Shown: positions 40,796 through 51,229, counted from the stretch's first letter. The stretch is DNA of 64,000 bases from Buchnera aphidicola (Rhopalosiphum maidis) (GCF_003671935.1 NZ_CP032759.1:248001-312000); one strand, 5' to 3'. Numbers and translations: made by a program. Notes: generated by a model not told the origin, from the sequence alone.

Positions 40796-41437
40796 TTATA
40801 AATTTTTATAGAGATTCTTTGACAAAATATATTTGTCTATTTTGGAAGGTAATAATCCGAAAGAACTTTTACTTTCATAATAATTTTTTCTTATTTGCGT
40901 TGAAGAAATATTAATCATAGACATTTTTGAAAAAAAAATAAAACCATATGGTTTTTCGTGTAATAAATTAATATTTGTAATTGTATGAGATACAATCCAT
41001 TTTCTTAATTTAGGATTATTTTTTTTTATATGGATTCTAGGACAAATTAATAAATGAGATAACGATAATATTTTTTTCCAATCTTTCCAAACATTTAAAT
41101 TATTTAGATGATCTTCCCCTATTATAAAACATAATGATTGTAGATAACCAATTTTTTTTCTTATTTTTTTTAATGTTTCTGTAGTATAAAAAGTTGTATT
41201 TTTCTTTGTTTCTAAATAGCTTATTGTAAATAATTTGTTATTTTTAACAAATAATTTAATCATGTTTAATCTATCTATTATAGATGTTTTTGTTTTTAAA
41301 CGATGAGGGGGTCCATAATTTGGAAGTAATATTATTTTTTTTATTGAAATTTCTTGTGCTAATTTTTCAGCAGAATTTATATGACCGTAATGAATAGGAT
41401 CAAAATTCCCGCCAAATATTCCATATATTTTTTTCAT
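40796..41437 (-). CDS. nadD: NadD, nicotinate-nucleotide adenylyltransferase
   Basis: Adenylates nicotinate mononucleotide in NAD synthesis. The 213 aa equal E. coli NadD. The nucleotidyltransferase signature IFGGNFDPIHYGHIN lies at the N-terminus, with PNYGPPHR, CFIIGEDHL and the C-terminal ISSTQIRKN motif. It is eight bases from the holA stop on the same strand, in the E. coli order leuS-holA-nadD with lptE (rlpB) removed. Confidence 0.95.
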   Translation of the reverse strand: MKKIYGIFGGNFDPIHYGHINSAEKLAQEISIKKIILLPNYGPPHRLKTKTSIIDRLNMIKLFVKNNKLFTISYLETKKNTTFYTTETLKKIRKKIGYLQSLCFIIGEDHLNNLNVWKDWKKILSLSHLLICPRIHIKKNNPKLRKWIVSHTITNINLLHEKPYGFIFFSKMSMINISSTQIRKNYYESKSSFGLLPSKIDKYILSKNLYKNL

Positions 41438-41445
41438 TTTTTTTA

Positions 41446-42468
41446 CTATTTTTTTGATATATATTTCTTTGGTGAAGATAATAATAATGTTAATGTTTTT
41501 AACTCAATCCATACAGAATTATTATATTCTTTTTTTATTTTAATTTCTATTTGTAATAGAATTCTTATTATTTTTAAAAAAATATTAAAATCAATAGAAT
41601 AGAGAGCTTTGATAAAAAATTTCGATCTATTAAGCCAAATATTATTCTTTTTTAAGAAAAAATCTATATTTATTTTTTTTTCTCTTTTCATATTTAGTAA
41701 TACTAATAAATCTTTTTGTAAAGATCGTATTAAAATTAGAGGATTATATTTTTGTTTAAAAAAACCATCTAATATATAGATAGCTTTTTCTACATCATTA
41801 TTAAAGATTGCATTTATCCAATTTGATGGAAAAAAGATTGAAAATTGATTGATGATTTTTTTTATTTTTTCTATTTTAATAGTTTTACCAGGCCATGTAA
41901 TTAAAAGGATATCTAATATTTGATACGCACATAATGTATTGCCTTCATAATATTTATGTAACAATAAAAAAGATTCTTGTGTGATTTTTAAGTTTCTTTT
42001 TTTTATTTCGTATTTTAACCAGTTTTTAAATGCCCATTCATGTGGAGTATCACAACATATAATATCGTTTTCTGACATAAGTATTTTCAATGTCGTATTT
42101 TTTTTTACAAAACTAGATAATTCATTAAATTTTAATATTATTAATGTATTTTTGCTTTTAAAAAAAGAAATGCTATTTATATTTTTAATTAAAGATAAAT
42201 TTAATTTTTTTATAATAAAATTAATTATTAAAATAGTTTTTTTAAAAAATAAATTCTTTAATTGATAGAAATCAATAACTTTATTCCAGTCTGTATTTTT
42301 TTCTATATTGATAGTCTCTTTTTCTACAAATTTTTTATTTTTTGCAACACAGAATATTAATTTTTCTGTTTTGTTTAATAAAAGTGAATCTTCTCCTAAT
42401 AATATATAACAACAATTTAATTGTTGAATTAATTTTTTTTTAAGTTCTTCTGGATATATAATTTTCAT
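41446..42468 (-). CDS. holA: HolA, DNA polymerase III delta subunit
   Basis: Clamp-loader subunit that opens the beta clamp. The 340 aa (343 in E. coli) are poorly conserved, but order, length and segments such as YPEELKKKLIQQLNCCYILLGED, CDTPHEWAFKNWL and YEGNTLCAYQIL fit. The identification rests strongly on its position between leuS and nadD. The frame is intact despite high lysine and phenylalanine content. Confidence 0.85.
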   Translation of the reverse strand: MKIIYPEELKKKLIQQLNCCYILLGEDSLLLNKTEKLIFCVAKNKKFVEKETINIEKNTDWNKVIDFYQLKNLFFKKTILIINFIIKKLNLSLIKNINSISFFKSKNTLIILKFNELSSFVKKNTTLKILMSENDIICCDTPHEWAFKNWLKYEIKKRNLKITQESFLLLHKYYEGNTLCAYQILDILLITWPGKTIKIEKIKKIINQFSIFFPSNWINAIFNNDVEKAIYILDGFFKQKYNPLILIRSLQKDLLVLLNMKREKKINIDFFLKKNNIWLNRSKFFIKALYSIDFNIFLKIIRILLQIEIKIKKEYNNSVWIELKTLTLLLSSPKKYISKK

Positions 42469-42503
42469 TTCGATAAAAATATCACTTTTATTACTTCTTA
42501 TAT

Positions 42504-45089
42504 TTAAACTACAAAATTGATTACTTTCTCAGGAATATAAATTATTTTAATTATTTTTAAATTTTTTATTTTTTTTTGAATATTTGAGTGGTTTTGTACA
42601 TAAGATAAAATTTCTTCTTTATTTAAATTATTTTTAACTTCTATGGCATATCTTTTTTTTCCATTAATTTGTACAATTAAAGTATTATAATCTTTATACA
42701 AAAATCTTTTTTCAAAAGTTGGCCATTTTTCATAATCAATATAGCAATTTTTATTTAAATATTTCCATAATATAAAACAAAAATGAGGTGTAAATGGATG
42801 AAGCATTTTAATAATTGAAATTAAAGATTCCTTCATAATATATTTATCTTCTTCATTTTCTAGTTTAAAATTTGAAAGTGCATTAACTAATTCCATAATT
42901 GCTGAAATTGCAGTATTAAATGTTTTTCGACGGCTCATATCATCAGAAACTTTAAAAATAGTTTTATGCAACAAACAATAAATTTCTTTTTGTTTTTTGT
43001 TTAAAATATCTAAATTTATAGTTTTATTTATTTTTTTTATTTCAATGTAATTAAATACTAATTTCCAAGTTTTCTTTAAAAATCTATAAATTCCTTTTAC
43101 ACCAGATTCTCTCCATTCTAATGATGATTCTACTGGAGCAGAAAACATTATAAATAAACGAACAGTGTCCGCACCATAACGATTGATCATTACTTCTGGT
43201 TCAATTCCATTGTTTTTAGATTTAGACATTTTAATCATTCCTGCATATATAACTTCTTTCTTATTTGTATCATAAAATTTGATTTTTTCTCCTTTTAAAT
43301 TTTTTTCTTTTCTTACATAAGATGGATGAATCCAATTACGTTGATTATTTTGATCAAATTGATAAAATGCTTCGCCAAGCACCATCCCTTGACACAGTAA
43401 ATTTTTTACTGGTTCAGTAAATTTAACTAATTTAAAATCATGTAGTAATTTGTGATAAAATCTAAAATACATTAAATGCATAATTGCATGTTCTATTCCT
43501 CCAATATACTGGTCTACAGGTAACCAATATTGTGAGGCTATCGGATCAATCATTCCTTCTTTAAAATTCGGACAAGTATATCTTGCATAATACCAAGATG
43601 ATTCCATAAATGTATCAAACGTATCCGTTTCACGGATAACATCTTGATTTTCAATTTTAATTTTAGCCCATTCAGAATTACTGTTCATAGGTGTTTGAAA
43701 AAAATCGGAATTATCTTTTATTTCTGGTAATACCACAGGTAAATTATTTTCTGGTATTGCTATAATTTCTCCATTTTTTTTTGTTGCCATAGGAATAGGT
43801 GCACCCCAATAACGTTGTCTTGATATACACCAATCTTGTAATTTATAATTTATTTTCTCTTTTATAATTTTCTTTTCTAATAGTGTTTTTTTTATTTCTT
43901 TAGTCGCATCTTCATAATTAAGATTATTAAATTTTCCAGAATTAAATAATATTCCTTTTTGAGTTGTAAATAAATTATACGATTCTGTATTTTTATATTT
44001 TTCGTTTTTAACGACGTATTTTATTTTTAAATTATGTTTTATAGCAAAGTTCCAATCATTTTGATTATGTCCTGGAACTGATATAACTGCACCAGTACCG
44101 TATTCTTTTAAAACAAAATTTGCTATCCAAATAGGTATTTTCTTATTTGTAATCGGATGAATAATAAACATGTTACTATTTATTCCCTCAAATTTTGTTT
44201 TTTCTGTATCTTCTTGAGAGAGATTATTATCAATTTGTTTTTTAATAAATTTTTTTATTTCTTTTTTTTCTTTAGAAATATATAAAGAAAATTCATGAAA
44301 AGGAGATATAGAAATATATGTTGCTCCTATTATTGTATCTAATCTAGTAGTAAATACTTTTATTTTTTTAGTACTATTTAATATGTCAAGAATGATTTCA
44401 AATCCTTTTGATCGACCAATCCAGTTTCTTTGCATATTTTTTACTTTTTCAGGCCAGTTTTCTAATTGATTTAGATCATTGTGTAAAGATTCTGCATAAT
44501 CTCTAATTTTTATAAACCACTGCGGTATTTTTTTTATTATTATTTTATTTTGACATCTCCAGCAACAGCCATTTATCACTTGTTCGTTAGCTAAAACAGT
44601 TTTATCGTAAGGACACCAATTTACAAAACTATTTTTTTTATAAACTAATTTTTTTTTGTATAGTTGAATAAAAAACCATTGTTCCCAACGATAATAATCT
44701 GGTTTACATGTAGTTATTTCTCGATCCCAATCATAACTGAAACCTAACGATTGGAGTTGTTTTTTCATATATTTAATATTTTTATATGTCCAATCAAATG
44801 GTTTGGTTTTATTTTTAATAGCTGCTTCTTCTGCAGGCAATCCAAAAGCGTCCCAACCAATTGGTTGTAAAACATTTTTTCCCAACATTCTTTGATATCT
44901 TGAAATAACGTCACTAATTGTATAGTTTCTAACATGACCCATATGCAATTTTCCGGAAGGATACGGAAGCATAGGAAGACAATAGTATTTTTCTTTTTTG
45001 TTATCTTCATAAACATGGAATACTTTATTATCTTTCCAGTATTTTTGTACGTATGGTTCGATGTTTTTTGGACAATATTCTTTTTCCAT
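42504..45089 (-). CDS. leuS: LeuS, leucyl-tRNA synthetase
   Basis: Class I synthetase with editing domain. The 861 aa (860 in E. coli) contain the HIGH-type motif HMGHVRNY, the zinc-binding insert (WCPYDKTVLANEQV, CWRCQ), the CP1 editing domain (TTRLDTIIGATYI), LPVDQYIGGIEHAIMHLMYF, and the KMSKS loop KMSKSKNNG. ATG at 45089. It is followed by holA after 35 bases; lptE, present between them in E. coli, is gone, in line with the reduced envelope of this lineage. Confidence 0.98.
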   Translation of the reverse strand: MEKEYCPKNIEPYVQKYWKDNKVFHVYEDNKKEKYYCLPMLPYPSGKLHMGHVRNYTISDVISRYQRMLGKNVLQPIGWDAFGLPAEEAAIKNKTKPFDWTYKNIKYMKKQLQSLGFSYDWDREITTCKPDYYRWEQWFFIQLYKKKLVYKKNSFVNWCPYDKTVLANEQVINGCCWRCQNKIIIKKIPQWFIKIRDYAESLHNDLNQLENWPEKVKNMQRNWIGRSKGFEIILDILNSTKKIKVFTTRLDTIIGATYISISPFHEFSLYISKEKKEIKKFIKKQIDNNLSQEDTEKTKFEGINSNMFIIHPITNKKIPIWIANFVLKEYGTGAVISVPGHNQNDWNFAIKHNLKIKYVVKNEKYKNTESYNLFTTQKGILFNSGKFNNLNYEDATKEIKKTLLEKKIIKEKINYKLQDWCISRQRYWGAPIPMATKKNGEIIAIPENNLPVVLPEIKDNSDFFQTPMNSNSEWAKIKIENQDVIRETDTFDTFMESSWYYARYTCPNFKEGMIDPIASQYWLPVDQYIGGIEHAIMHLMYFRFYHKLLHDFKLVKFTEPVKNLLCQGMVLGEAFYQFDQNNQRNWIHPSYVRKEKNLKGEKIKFYDTNKKEVIYAGMIKMSKSKNNGIEPEVMINRYGADTVRLFIMFSAPVESSLEWRESGVKGIYRFLKKTWKLVFNYIEIKKINKTINLDILNKKQKEIYCLLHKTIFKVSDDMSRRKTFNTAISAIMELVNALSNFKLENEEDKYIMKESLISIIKMLHPFTPHFCFILWKYLNKNCYIDYEKWPTFEKRFLYKDYNTLIVQINGKKRYAIEVKNNLNKEEILSYVQNHSNIQKKIKNLKIIKIIYIPEKVINFVV

Positions 45090-45379
45090 AATTTTACTCG
45101 TATAAAATACATAATAGTTTAAAAAATTAATTTTTTGATAAAGACATGAATTAAATATTTTTTAATGTGATTTATTATAGACGAACAATTTTTATTAAAA
45201 AATAAGAGGATTTTTAGTTTTATCATTCTAATAAATTTTATTCATTAAATTAATGATTTTTAATTTTTTTATTGTCTTAAAAATGAAAGACGTACTGAAT
45301 AGTATAATTTTATTTTAATTTTTAATAAAAATAATTTTGTAGATAAAATATATAAATATAGTCCTTATTTTTATAGTCC
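45090..45379. other. Gap left between leuS and corC
   Basis: About 290 bases with no open frame worth reporting. In E. coli lnt follows corC; I find no trace of an Lnt-like protein here, so this is probably the eroded remnant or plain spacer that also carries the leuS promoter. Confidence 0.4.
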
Positions 45380-45386
45380 TTATTTT
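45357..45386. repeat. 15-bp tandem duplication across the corC stop codon
   Basis: TATAGTCCTTATTTT occurs twice head to tail (45357-45371 and 45372-45386). The second copy includes the corC stop codon, so the corC strand reads GAA AAA TAA GGA CTA TAA AAA TAA, giving backup in-frame stops. This looks like a recent slippage duplication. Confidence 0.8.
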
Positions 45387-46255
45387 TCTAATTTTTTTGG
45401 GATTTTATTTTCTGGAATAGTGACATGTACTTGTATAACTTTTCGACTATCAGCTATAGAAACTTTAAAATTATATCCGTTAATATTAATATTATCTCCC
45501 CTGCTTGGTAGATGTCCAAAAGCTTTCATAACTAATCCACCAATTGTATCAACTTCTTCGTCACTAAAATTAGTTTCAAAAGTACTATTAAATTCACTTA
45601 TTTCTGTAAGTGCTTTAATAGAAAATACACATTTTTTTAATTGTCTAATATTTACTTTTTCTTCATCATCGTATTCATCTTGAATTTCTCCTACAATTAA
45701 TTCAAGAATATCTTCTATTGTAACTAATCCTGAAACAGCTCCAAACTCATCTATTACTATAGCCATATGACTTCGTTTTAGGCGAAATTCTTTGAGCATT
45801 CTATCTACAGATTTGCTTTCAGGAACTACGACAGCAGATCTTAATATGTTTTTTATACAGAATATATCTTTTGAATTTTTCATAAAAGGTAGTAAATCTT
45901 TTGCGATCAAAAATCCTTCTACATAATTTTGATCTCTGCTCATTACAGGAAAACGTGAATGTGCAGATTCAATTATAATATCAAGACATTTATTAAGATT
46001 ATAGTTTAATTTTAATGTTATCATTTGTGTTCTTGGTATCATAATATCTTTGATTCTTTTTTTTGCAATATGCATAACACCTTCTAACATATCACAAGTA
46101 TCTTGATCAATTAATTCGTTTTGTTCTGAATCACGAATTAATACTAACAGTTCTTCTCTGTTTTTTGGTTCATCGTGAAAAATATGATTCAGTAAAATAG
46201 AAAAAAAACCTTTTCGATTAATTTTATCTGTACTCTGTGTATCTTTGTTGCTCAT
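45380..46255 (-). CDS. corC: CorC/YbeX, CBS-domain protein
   Basis: Cytosolic protein of the CorC family linked to magnesium and cobalt efflux. The 291 aa (292 in E. coli) hold two CBS motifs (IMIPRTQMITLKLN, and IKNILRSAVVVPESKSVDRML with HMAIVIDEFGAVSGLVTIEDI) and the C-terminal CorC_HlyC domain (EEVDTIGGLVMKAFGHLP). No membrane segment, as in the family. It follows ybeY on the minus strand (miaB-ybeY-corC), the E. coli order without ybeZ. A 15-bp tandem repeat covers its stop. Confidence 0.95.
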   Translation of the reverse strand: MSNKDTQSTDKINRKGFFSILLNHIFHDEPKNREELLVLIRDSEQNELIDQDTCDMLEGVMHIAKKRIKDIMIPRTQMITLKLNYNLNKCLDIIIESAHSRFPVMSRDQNYVEGFLIAKDLLPFMKNSKDIFCIKNILRSAVVVPESKSVDRMLKEFRLKRSHMAIVIDEFGAVSGLVTIEDILELIVGEIQDEYDDEEKVNIRQLKKCVFSIKALTEISEFNSTFETNFSDEEVDTIGGLVMKAFGHLPSRGDNININGYNFKVSIADSRKVIQVHVTIPENKIPKKLEK

Positions 46256-46340
46256 AGTGTTATAATTATCTATTTTTAAAATATATTTTTACTATTCTAT
46301 AGGTAGAAAGAGATAGGTTGAAATATTTTTTGTAAAAAAA

Positions 46341-46816
46341 TTAGAAATTTTTTATAAAATATGGTTTTTCATAATCTAAAGATAACATTATTTTATTTTC
46401 TATTTTTTCCATAATGTTCTTTTCTTTTTTATTTTTATGATCATATCCTAAAAGATGTAATGTTCCATGTATTATCATATGCGCCCAACGTGATTCTAAT
46501 TCTTTATTATATTTTAATGATTCTTTTTCAATTATGTTTTTGCATAACACAAGATCTCCTAATAAGTTTTGATTTTTATTTATAGAAAAATCCAATTGAA
46601 AAGATAAAATATTTGTTGATTCATTTTTTCCTCTATATTTTAAATTTAGATTTTTTATTTCTTTTTCATCAACAATTCTGATCGTAATTAAATTAATATT
46701 TTTTTTTTATATAAAACTTTTTTTATCCATTTTTTGAAAATATATTTTTTTGGTATATTTTTAGTGTTTTTACAATTTTTTTGAATTGTTAAGACAATCT
46801 TATTTGTTTTTTTCAT
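46341..46816 (-). pseudogene. ybeY: YbeY, rRNA-maturation endoribonuclease, frameshifted at a 10-A tract
   Basis: Metal-dependent RNase needed for 16S rRNA 3' processing and 70S quality control. From ATG at 46816 the frame reads IVLTIQKNCKN and KKWIKKVLYKKK, aligning with E. coli VILDLQLACED and FQTWLNAVI, then meets TAA just past a ten-A run (46699-46708). The -1 frame continues with NINLITIRIVDEKEI, KYRGKNESTNILSF, LLGDLVLC and the zinc triad HGTLHLLGYDH to 46341. One extra A gives 158 aa (155 in E. coli). Without it only an 84-aa C-terminal piece from a TTG could be made. Such an important gene would not be expected to be lost while its catalytic part stays pristine. miaB lies seven bases upstream. 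Confidence 0.86.
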
Positions 46817-46823
46817 ATGATTT

Positions 46824-48146
46824 TTAAAGTAATTCACCTTTTAACGAATGAGTGTGGATTTTCTTTATTTTTATCTTAATAAATTTTCCAATTGTATTAT
46901 GTGATCCTCTAAAAGTGACAATTCTATTGTTTTCTGTTCTTCCATATAATTCCATAATATTTTTTTTTGATACACCTTCTACTAAAACAGATTGTGTACT
47001 TTCTAACATTTTTCTACTCCAGGACATAGTTTGTTTGTTGATGCAATTTTGTAAGATATGTAAGCGTTTTTTTTTCTCTTTTAAATCAATATTATCTTCC
47101 ATTTCTGAAGCCGGTGTACCTGGTCGACTAGAATATATAAAACTAAAACTCATATCAAAATTTATTTTTTTTATGAAATCGATAGTTTTTTGAAAATCTT
47201 CTTCAGATTCAGTAGGAAATCCTACAATAAAATCAGAACTAATTTGAATATTTGGACGAGCTAATATGAGTTTTTCGATAATCTTTTCGTATTCTTCTGT
47301 TGTATATGACCTTTTCATTAGTTGTAGAATTCTATTTGATCCACTTTGTACCGGAAGATGAAGAAAACTGACTAGTTTTGGTGTATCTTGATAAACTTCA
47401 ATAATATCATCAGTAAATTCAAGTGGATTACTTGTTGTGAAACGAATTCTATTGATACCGTCTATTTCAGAAACTAATCGTAATAATTCTGAGAAAAAAC
47501 AAATTTTCCCGTTAAAAGTACGACCTCGATATGCATTGACATTTTGTCCTAATAAATTAATTTCTTTAATGCCATTTTCAGCTAAAATTGATATTTCTAG
47601 TAAAATATCGTCAGATGGACGACTAATTTCATTTCCTCTAGTATACGGTACAACACAAAATGAACAGTATTTGTTACATCCTTCCATTATAGAAACAGAA
47701 GCTGTATATCCTGTGGTTTTAGGTTCTAAAGAATAATAATTAAATTTCTCTAATTGAGGAAAACTAATATCAATTGTAAAGTGACGTTTTTTTTCTACCT
47801 TATCAATCATTTCAGGTAATTTATGTAAAGTTTGTGTACCAAATACAATATCTACATAATTTGCTCTTTTAAAAATTTCTTTACCTTCTTGTGTCGCTAC
47901 ACAACCTCCTACGGCAATAATAATATCTGGTTTTTTATTTTTTAATTTTTTCCATCTTCCTAATTGATGAAAAACTTTTTCTTGAGCTTTTTCTCTTATA
48001 GAACAGGTGTTTAAAATTAAAATATCAGCTTTTTCAGCCTCTTTAGTAATTAAATATTTTTTTGTTTTTTCTAAGAATGTAGTCATCATAGATGAATCAT
48101 ATTCATTCATTTGACAACCCCAAGTTTTTATATATATATATTTCAT
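46824..48146 (-). CDS. miaB: MiaB, tRNA-2-methylthio-N6-isopentenyladenosine synthase
   Basis: Radical-SAM methylthiotransferase acting on A37 of tRNAs reading UNN codons. The 440 aa hold the N-terminal UPF0004 domain with its three cluster cysteines ([34 protein letters not shown]), the radical-SAM motif CNKYCSFC, and a C-terminal TRAM domain ([11 protein letters not shown]). It stops about 30 residues earlier than E. coli MiaB (474), losing only the tail after TRAM. It leads the miaB-ybeY-corC group. Confidence 0.97.
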   Translation of the reverse strand: MKYIYIKTWGCQMNEYDSSMMTTFLEKTKKYLITKEAEKADILILNTCSIREKAQEKVFHQLGRWKKLKNKKPDIIIAVGGCVATQEGKEIFKRANYVDIVFGTQTLHKLPEMIDKVEKKRHFTIDISFPQLEKFNYYSLEPKTTGYTASVSIMEGCNKYCSFCVVPYTRGNEISRPSDDILLEISILAENGIKEINLLGQNVNAYRGRTFNGKICFFSELLRLVSEIDGINRIRFTTSNPLEFTDDIIEVYQDTPKLVSFLHLPVQSGSNRILQLMKRSYTTEEYEKIIEKLILARPNIQISSDFIVGFPTESEEDFQKTIDFIKKINFDMSFSFIYSSRPGTPASEMEDNIDLKEKKKRLHILQNCINKQTMSWSRKMLESTQSVLVEGVSKKNIMELYGRTENNRIVTFRGSHNTIGKFIKIKIKKIHTHSLKGELL

Positions 48147-48208
48147 TTTAATAAAATTAATCCTAGTTATTATATAAATATATTTTATTAGTATAAAATA
48201 TAGTCTTC

Positions 48209-49003
48209 TTATACAGATATTTTTCCCTTGATTAAAGGATATGGGTTATATCCAATAATTTTGAAATCTTCAAAAGAATAATGGAATAATGATTTAGGTT
48301 TTTTTGAAATTATTAATTCTGGTAATTTTCGAGGTGTGCGAAGTATTTGTTTTTTTGCTGATTCAATATGATTTTTATATAAATGAACATCTCCTCCTGT
48401 CCATAAAAAATCTCCAACTTGGAGATCGCATTGTTGAGCTATCATATGTATAAGTATCGCATAGCTAGCTATATTAAAAGGTAAACCGAGAAATACGTCA
48501 CAAGAACGCTGATAAAGTTGACAACTTAATTTTTTTTTTAATACATAAAATTGAAATAGTACATGACATGGAGCTAAAGACATTTTATCAATTTCTCCAA
48601 CGTTCCAGCTGGATACTAATATTCTACGAGAATTAGGATCTTCTTTTATTTGTTGTAATATATTCTTTATTTGATCGATTTCTTTGCCTTCAGTTGTATT
48701 CCAACTTCTCCATTGTTTTCCATAAATTGGACCTAAATTACCAAATTCATCTGCCCAATTATTCCAAATTGATATTTTGTTTTTATTAAGATATGCAATA
48801 TTCGTTTCTCCTTTAAGAAACCATAACAGTTCATGGATAATTGATGGTATATGACATTTTTTCGTTGTAATAAGAGGAAATCCTTTTTTCAAGTTAAATC
48901 TCATGTTGTATCCGAAAATAGATAATGTTCCTGTACCAGTTCGATCTTTTTTTGATTTTCCATTTTTAATTATTTTTTTTATTAAATTTAAATATTGTTT
49001 CAT
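48209..49003 (-). CDS. thyA: ThyA, thymidylate synthase
   Basis: Methylates dUMP to dTMP with methylene-tetrahydrofolate. The 264 aa equal E. coli ThyA. The nucleophile is Cys146 in [12 protein letters not shown], same number as E. coli; the phosphate-binding arginines in [11 protein letters not shown] and [19 protein letters not shown] are present, and the C-terminal closing segment is [12 protein letters not shown]. It is 20 bases downstream of lgt, in the conserved lgt-thyA order. Confidence 0.98.
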   Translation of the reverse strand: MKQYLNLIKKIIKNGKSKKDRTGTGTLSIFGYNMRFNLKKGFPLITTKKCHIPSIIHELLWFLKGETNIAYLNKNKISIWNNWADEFGNLGPIYGKQWRSWNTTEGKEIDQIKNILQQIKEDPNSRRILVSSWNVGEIDKMSLAPCHVLFQFYVLKKKLSCQLYQRSCDVFLGLPFNIASYAILIHMIAQQCDLQVGDFLWTGGDVHLYKNHIESAKKQILRTPRKLPELIISKKPKSLFHYSFEDFKIIGYNPYPLIKGKISV

Positions 49004-49023
49004 ATTATCTCAAAAGAAAAAGG

Positions 49024-49861
49024 TTATTTTTTAAAAAAAGATTGACAAATTATAATACATCCAACAACAATCATTGGAATAGATAATATTTGACCCATAG
49101 TTATTATGTTTTTAAATAATCCGATTTGAGGATCTGGTTCTCGAAAAAATTCACTTATTATTCTTAATATTCCATAACTTATTAGAAATAAAGCACTTAT
49201 ACTACCTGTTTTTCTTTTTTTTCTAGTAAAAAAATAAATTATCAAGAATAAAAGTATACCTTCTAAAAAGAATTCATATAGTTGCGAGGGATGTCGAGGT
49301 AATACTCCGTATTCATCTAATATGGTTTGTAACTTAGGATTTTTAGAAACTATTTTTAAATCTTCTTTATATGTAGTAGGAAATAGAATAGCATATGAAA
49401 AATTTGGTGCTATTCGACCATATAGTTCACCATTAATGAAATTCCCTAATCTTCCTGCCCCTAATCCAAAAGGTACAATTGGAACTATAAAATCAGATAT
49501 TTTTAATATTTTAATATTTTTTTTTAAAGAAAAGTAATACATGGCCATTATTGCTCCTATCAATCCTCCATGAAATGACATACCACCTTCCCAAATGTGC
49601 AGTGAGCATAATATATTTTGAGAAAAATATGAAAAATTGTAAAAAATTATGTATCCTACTCTACCTCCAATGCATGAACCTAAAAAAATAATATATAATA
49701 GTTTTTCTATCTTTTCTTTATCTGATTTTTTTTTTATATTTTTTTTTTCCATACCATAGAGCAAATATAAAACTTATGAAATACATAAAGCCATACCAGT
49801 GAGCTTTGAAAGAACCAATGGAAAAAATAATAGGATTGATATTTGGAAAATTAATATACAT
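49024..49861 (-). pseudogene. lgt: Lgt, prolipoprotein diacylglyceryl transferase, frameshifted at a 10-A tract
   Basis: Membrane enzyme that adds diacylglycerol to lipobox cysteines, first step of lipoprotein maturation. From ATG at 49861 the frame reads MYINFPNINPIIFSIGSFKA and HWYGFMYFISFIFALWYGKK, matching the E. coli N-terminus ([20 protein letters not shown]), then reaches TAA after a ten-A run (49739-49748). The remainder is open one base further on: LLYIIFLGSCIGGRVGY, GGMSFHGGLIGAI, GRLGNFINGELYGR and LPRHPSQLYE, to 49024. Here one A fewer restores the frame and gives 278 aa (291 in E. coli), the opposite direction from the other broken genes. A second ten-A run a few bases later is in frame. 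CyoA in this window still has a lipobox that needs this enzyme. Confidence 0.86.
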
Positions 49862-49913
49862 GTAATTTTATTACATCCTTTATTATTTAAATTGTATTTT
49901 TCTATAAAAAATT

Positions 49914-51161
49914 TTATTTTTCTAAATTTAATAATTCTTCAATTGTTTGTCGTCTTCGAATAGTTTTGAAGGTATTATTTTCTATCATTATTTCTTGAAT
50001 AAGCGGTCTTGTATTATAATTAGAGGACATTGAAGCACCGTAAGCACCTGTATCATGAAAAATTAAGTAATCTCCTATTTTTAATATTGGTAATTTTCTA
50101 GTTTCTATAGTTCCACCTTCTTTTTGTGTAAAAATATCGCCTGATTCGCATAAAGGGCCGCCTATAATTGTATCTATTGTATCTCTTTCGTTTATATTTC
50201 GATTGTGTGCAGATACAACAGATACGTGATGATAACTTCCATACATAGTTGGACGCATAAGATCGTTGAAACCAGCATCAATTAAGACAAAATTTTTATT
50301 TCCCATTTTTTTAATTGCTCTTACTTGTGCAATTAAAATTCCTGATTCTGCTACTAAAAATCTACCTGGTTCAATTTCTAATTGAATTGGTGTATTTAAA
50401 AAGCTAGATATTTTTTTTCTTGCTTCATCCCAAATTTTAAAGTATTTTTTCGTATTAATAGGTTTTTCATTAAATTTATAGGGTATTGGTAATCCACCTC
50501 CAGCTGAAATAGATGATATTTTTTCATTTATTTTAATTGCATGTTCGACCATGGCTTGACTTACCTTTTTTAGGTGTTCATAGTTAACTCCTGAACCAAT
50601 GTGCATATGTAAACCTATTAGCTTTAATTTATGTTTTTTTATAATAGGTATAGCTAAATTAGGATTCCAAATTCCATGTTTACTATTTTCTCCTCCAGTA
50701 TTGGTTTTTTTACTATGTCCATGTCCGAATCCTGGGTTGATTCTCAACCAAACATGATGACCGGGGGAACGTTTACCTAATTGTTCTAACATATCTATTG
50801 ATCCTGCATTCACTGGTATTTTAAGATCAACTATCTTAGATAAAGTTTCTTCATCAAAAAGATCTGCCGTGAAAATTATTTCGTTAGAATTAGGTTTAAA
50901 TCCAGCTGCTAAAGCTCGTTCTATTTCACCTAATGAAACTGCATCTATTTTTAGATTGTTTTTTTTCATTAAATGTAATATATGAATATTTGAACACGCT
51001 TTTTGAGCAAATCTAATAATATCAAATTCTTTTAATAATTTTATTTTTTTATAGATAATATTCGAATCATAAACCCAAAAAGGGGATTGAAATTTTTTTA
51101 TTAATATTTGAATATTATTAAAATTAAGATTTGTTTTAGTTTTTTTTAATAATTCTGGCAT
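49914..51161 (-). CDS. lysA: LysA, diaminopimelate decarboxylase
   Basis: PLP enzyme making lysine from meso-diaminopimelate, the last step of lysine synthesis. The 415 aa (420 in E. coli) show the PLP lysine in RFAQKACSN, GLHMHIGSG, SAGGGLPIPY, EPGRFLVAESG and the second-subunit cysteine motif GGPLCESGD with DTGAYGASM. ATG at 51161 has GGAAA upstream. It fits lysine supply to the host. lgt starts 52 bases downstream on the same strand. No lysR regulator is beside it. Confidence 0.97.
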   Translation of the reverse strand: MPELLKKTKTNLNFNNIQILIKKFQSPFWVYDSNIIYKKIKLLKEFDIIRFAQKACSNIHILHLMKKNNLKIDAVSLGEIERALAAGFKPNSNEIIFTADLFDEETLSKIVDLKIPVNAGSIDMLEQLGKRSPGHHVWLRINPGFGHGHSKKTNTGGENSKHGIWNPNLAIPIIKKHKLKLIGLHMHIGSGVNYEHLKKVSQAMVEHAIKINEKISSISAGGGLPIPYKFNEKPINTKKYFKIWDEARKKISSFLNTPIQLEIEPGRFLVAESGILIAQVRAIKKMGNKNFVLIDAGFNDLMRPTMYGSYHHVSVVSAHNRNINERDTIDTIIGGPLCESGDIFTQKEGGTIETRKLPILKIGDYLIFHDTGAYGASMSSNYNTRPLIQEIMIENNTFKTIRRRQTIEELLNLEK

Positions 51162-51229
51162 TTTTTTTCCTATTTAATTATTTTACAATGGAATAATTTA
51201 TGTAAAATAAATTTCTAAAAAATTAAAAA

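Noticed and set aside
46699-46760. A second frameshift in ybeY upstream of the A10 tract
   Set aside because: An initial reading suggested two opposite shifts, but recounting the A run after CCA (six, not seven) puts the whole N-terminal part in the ATG frame; only one break remains.
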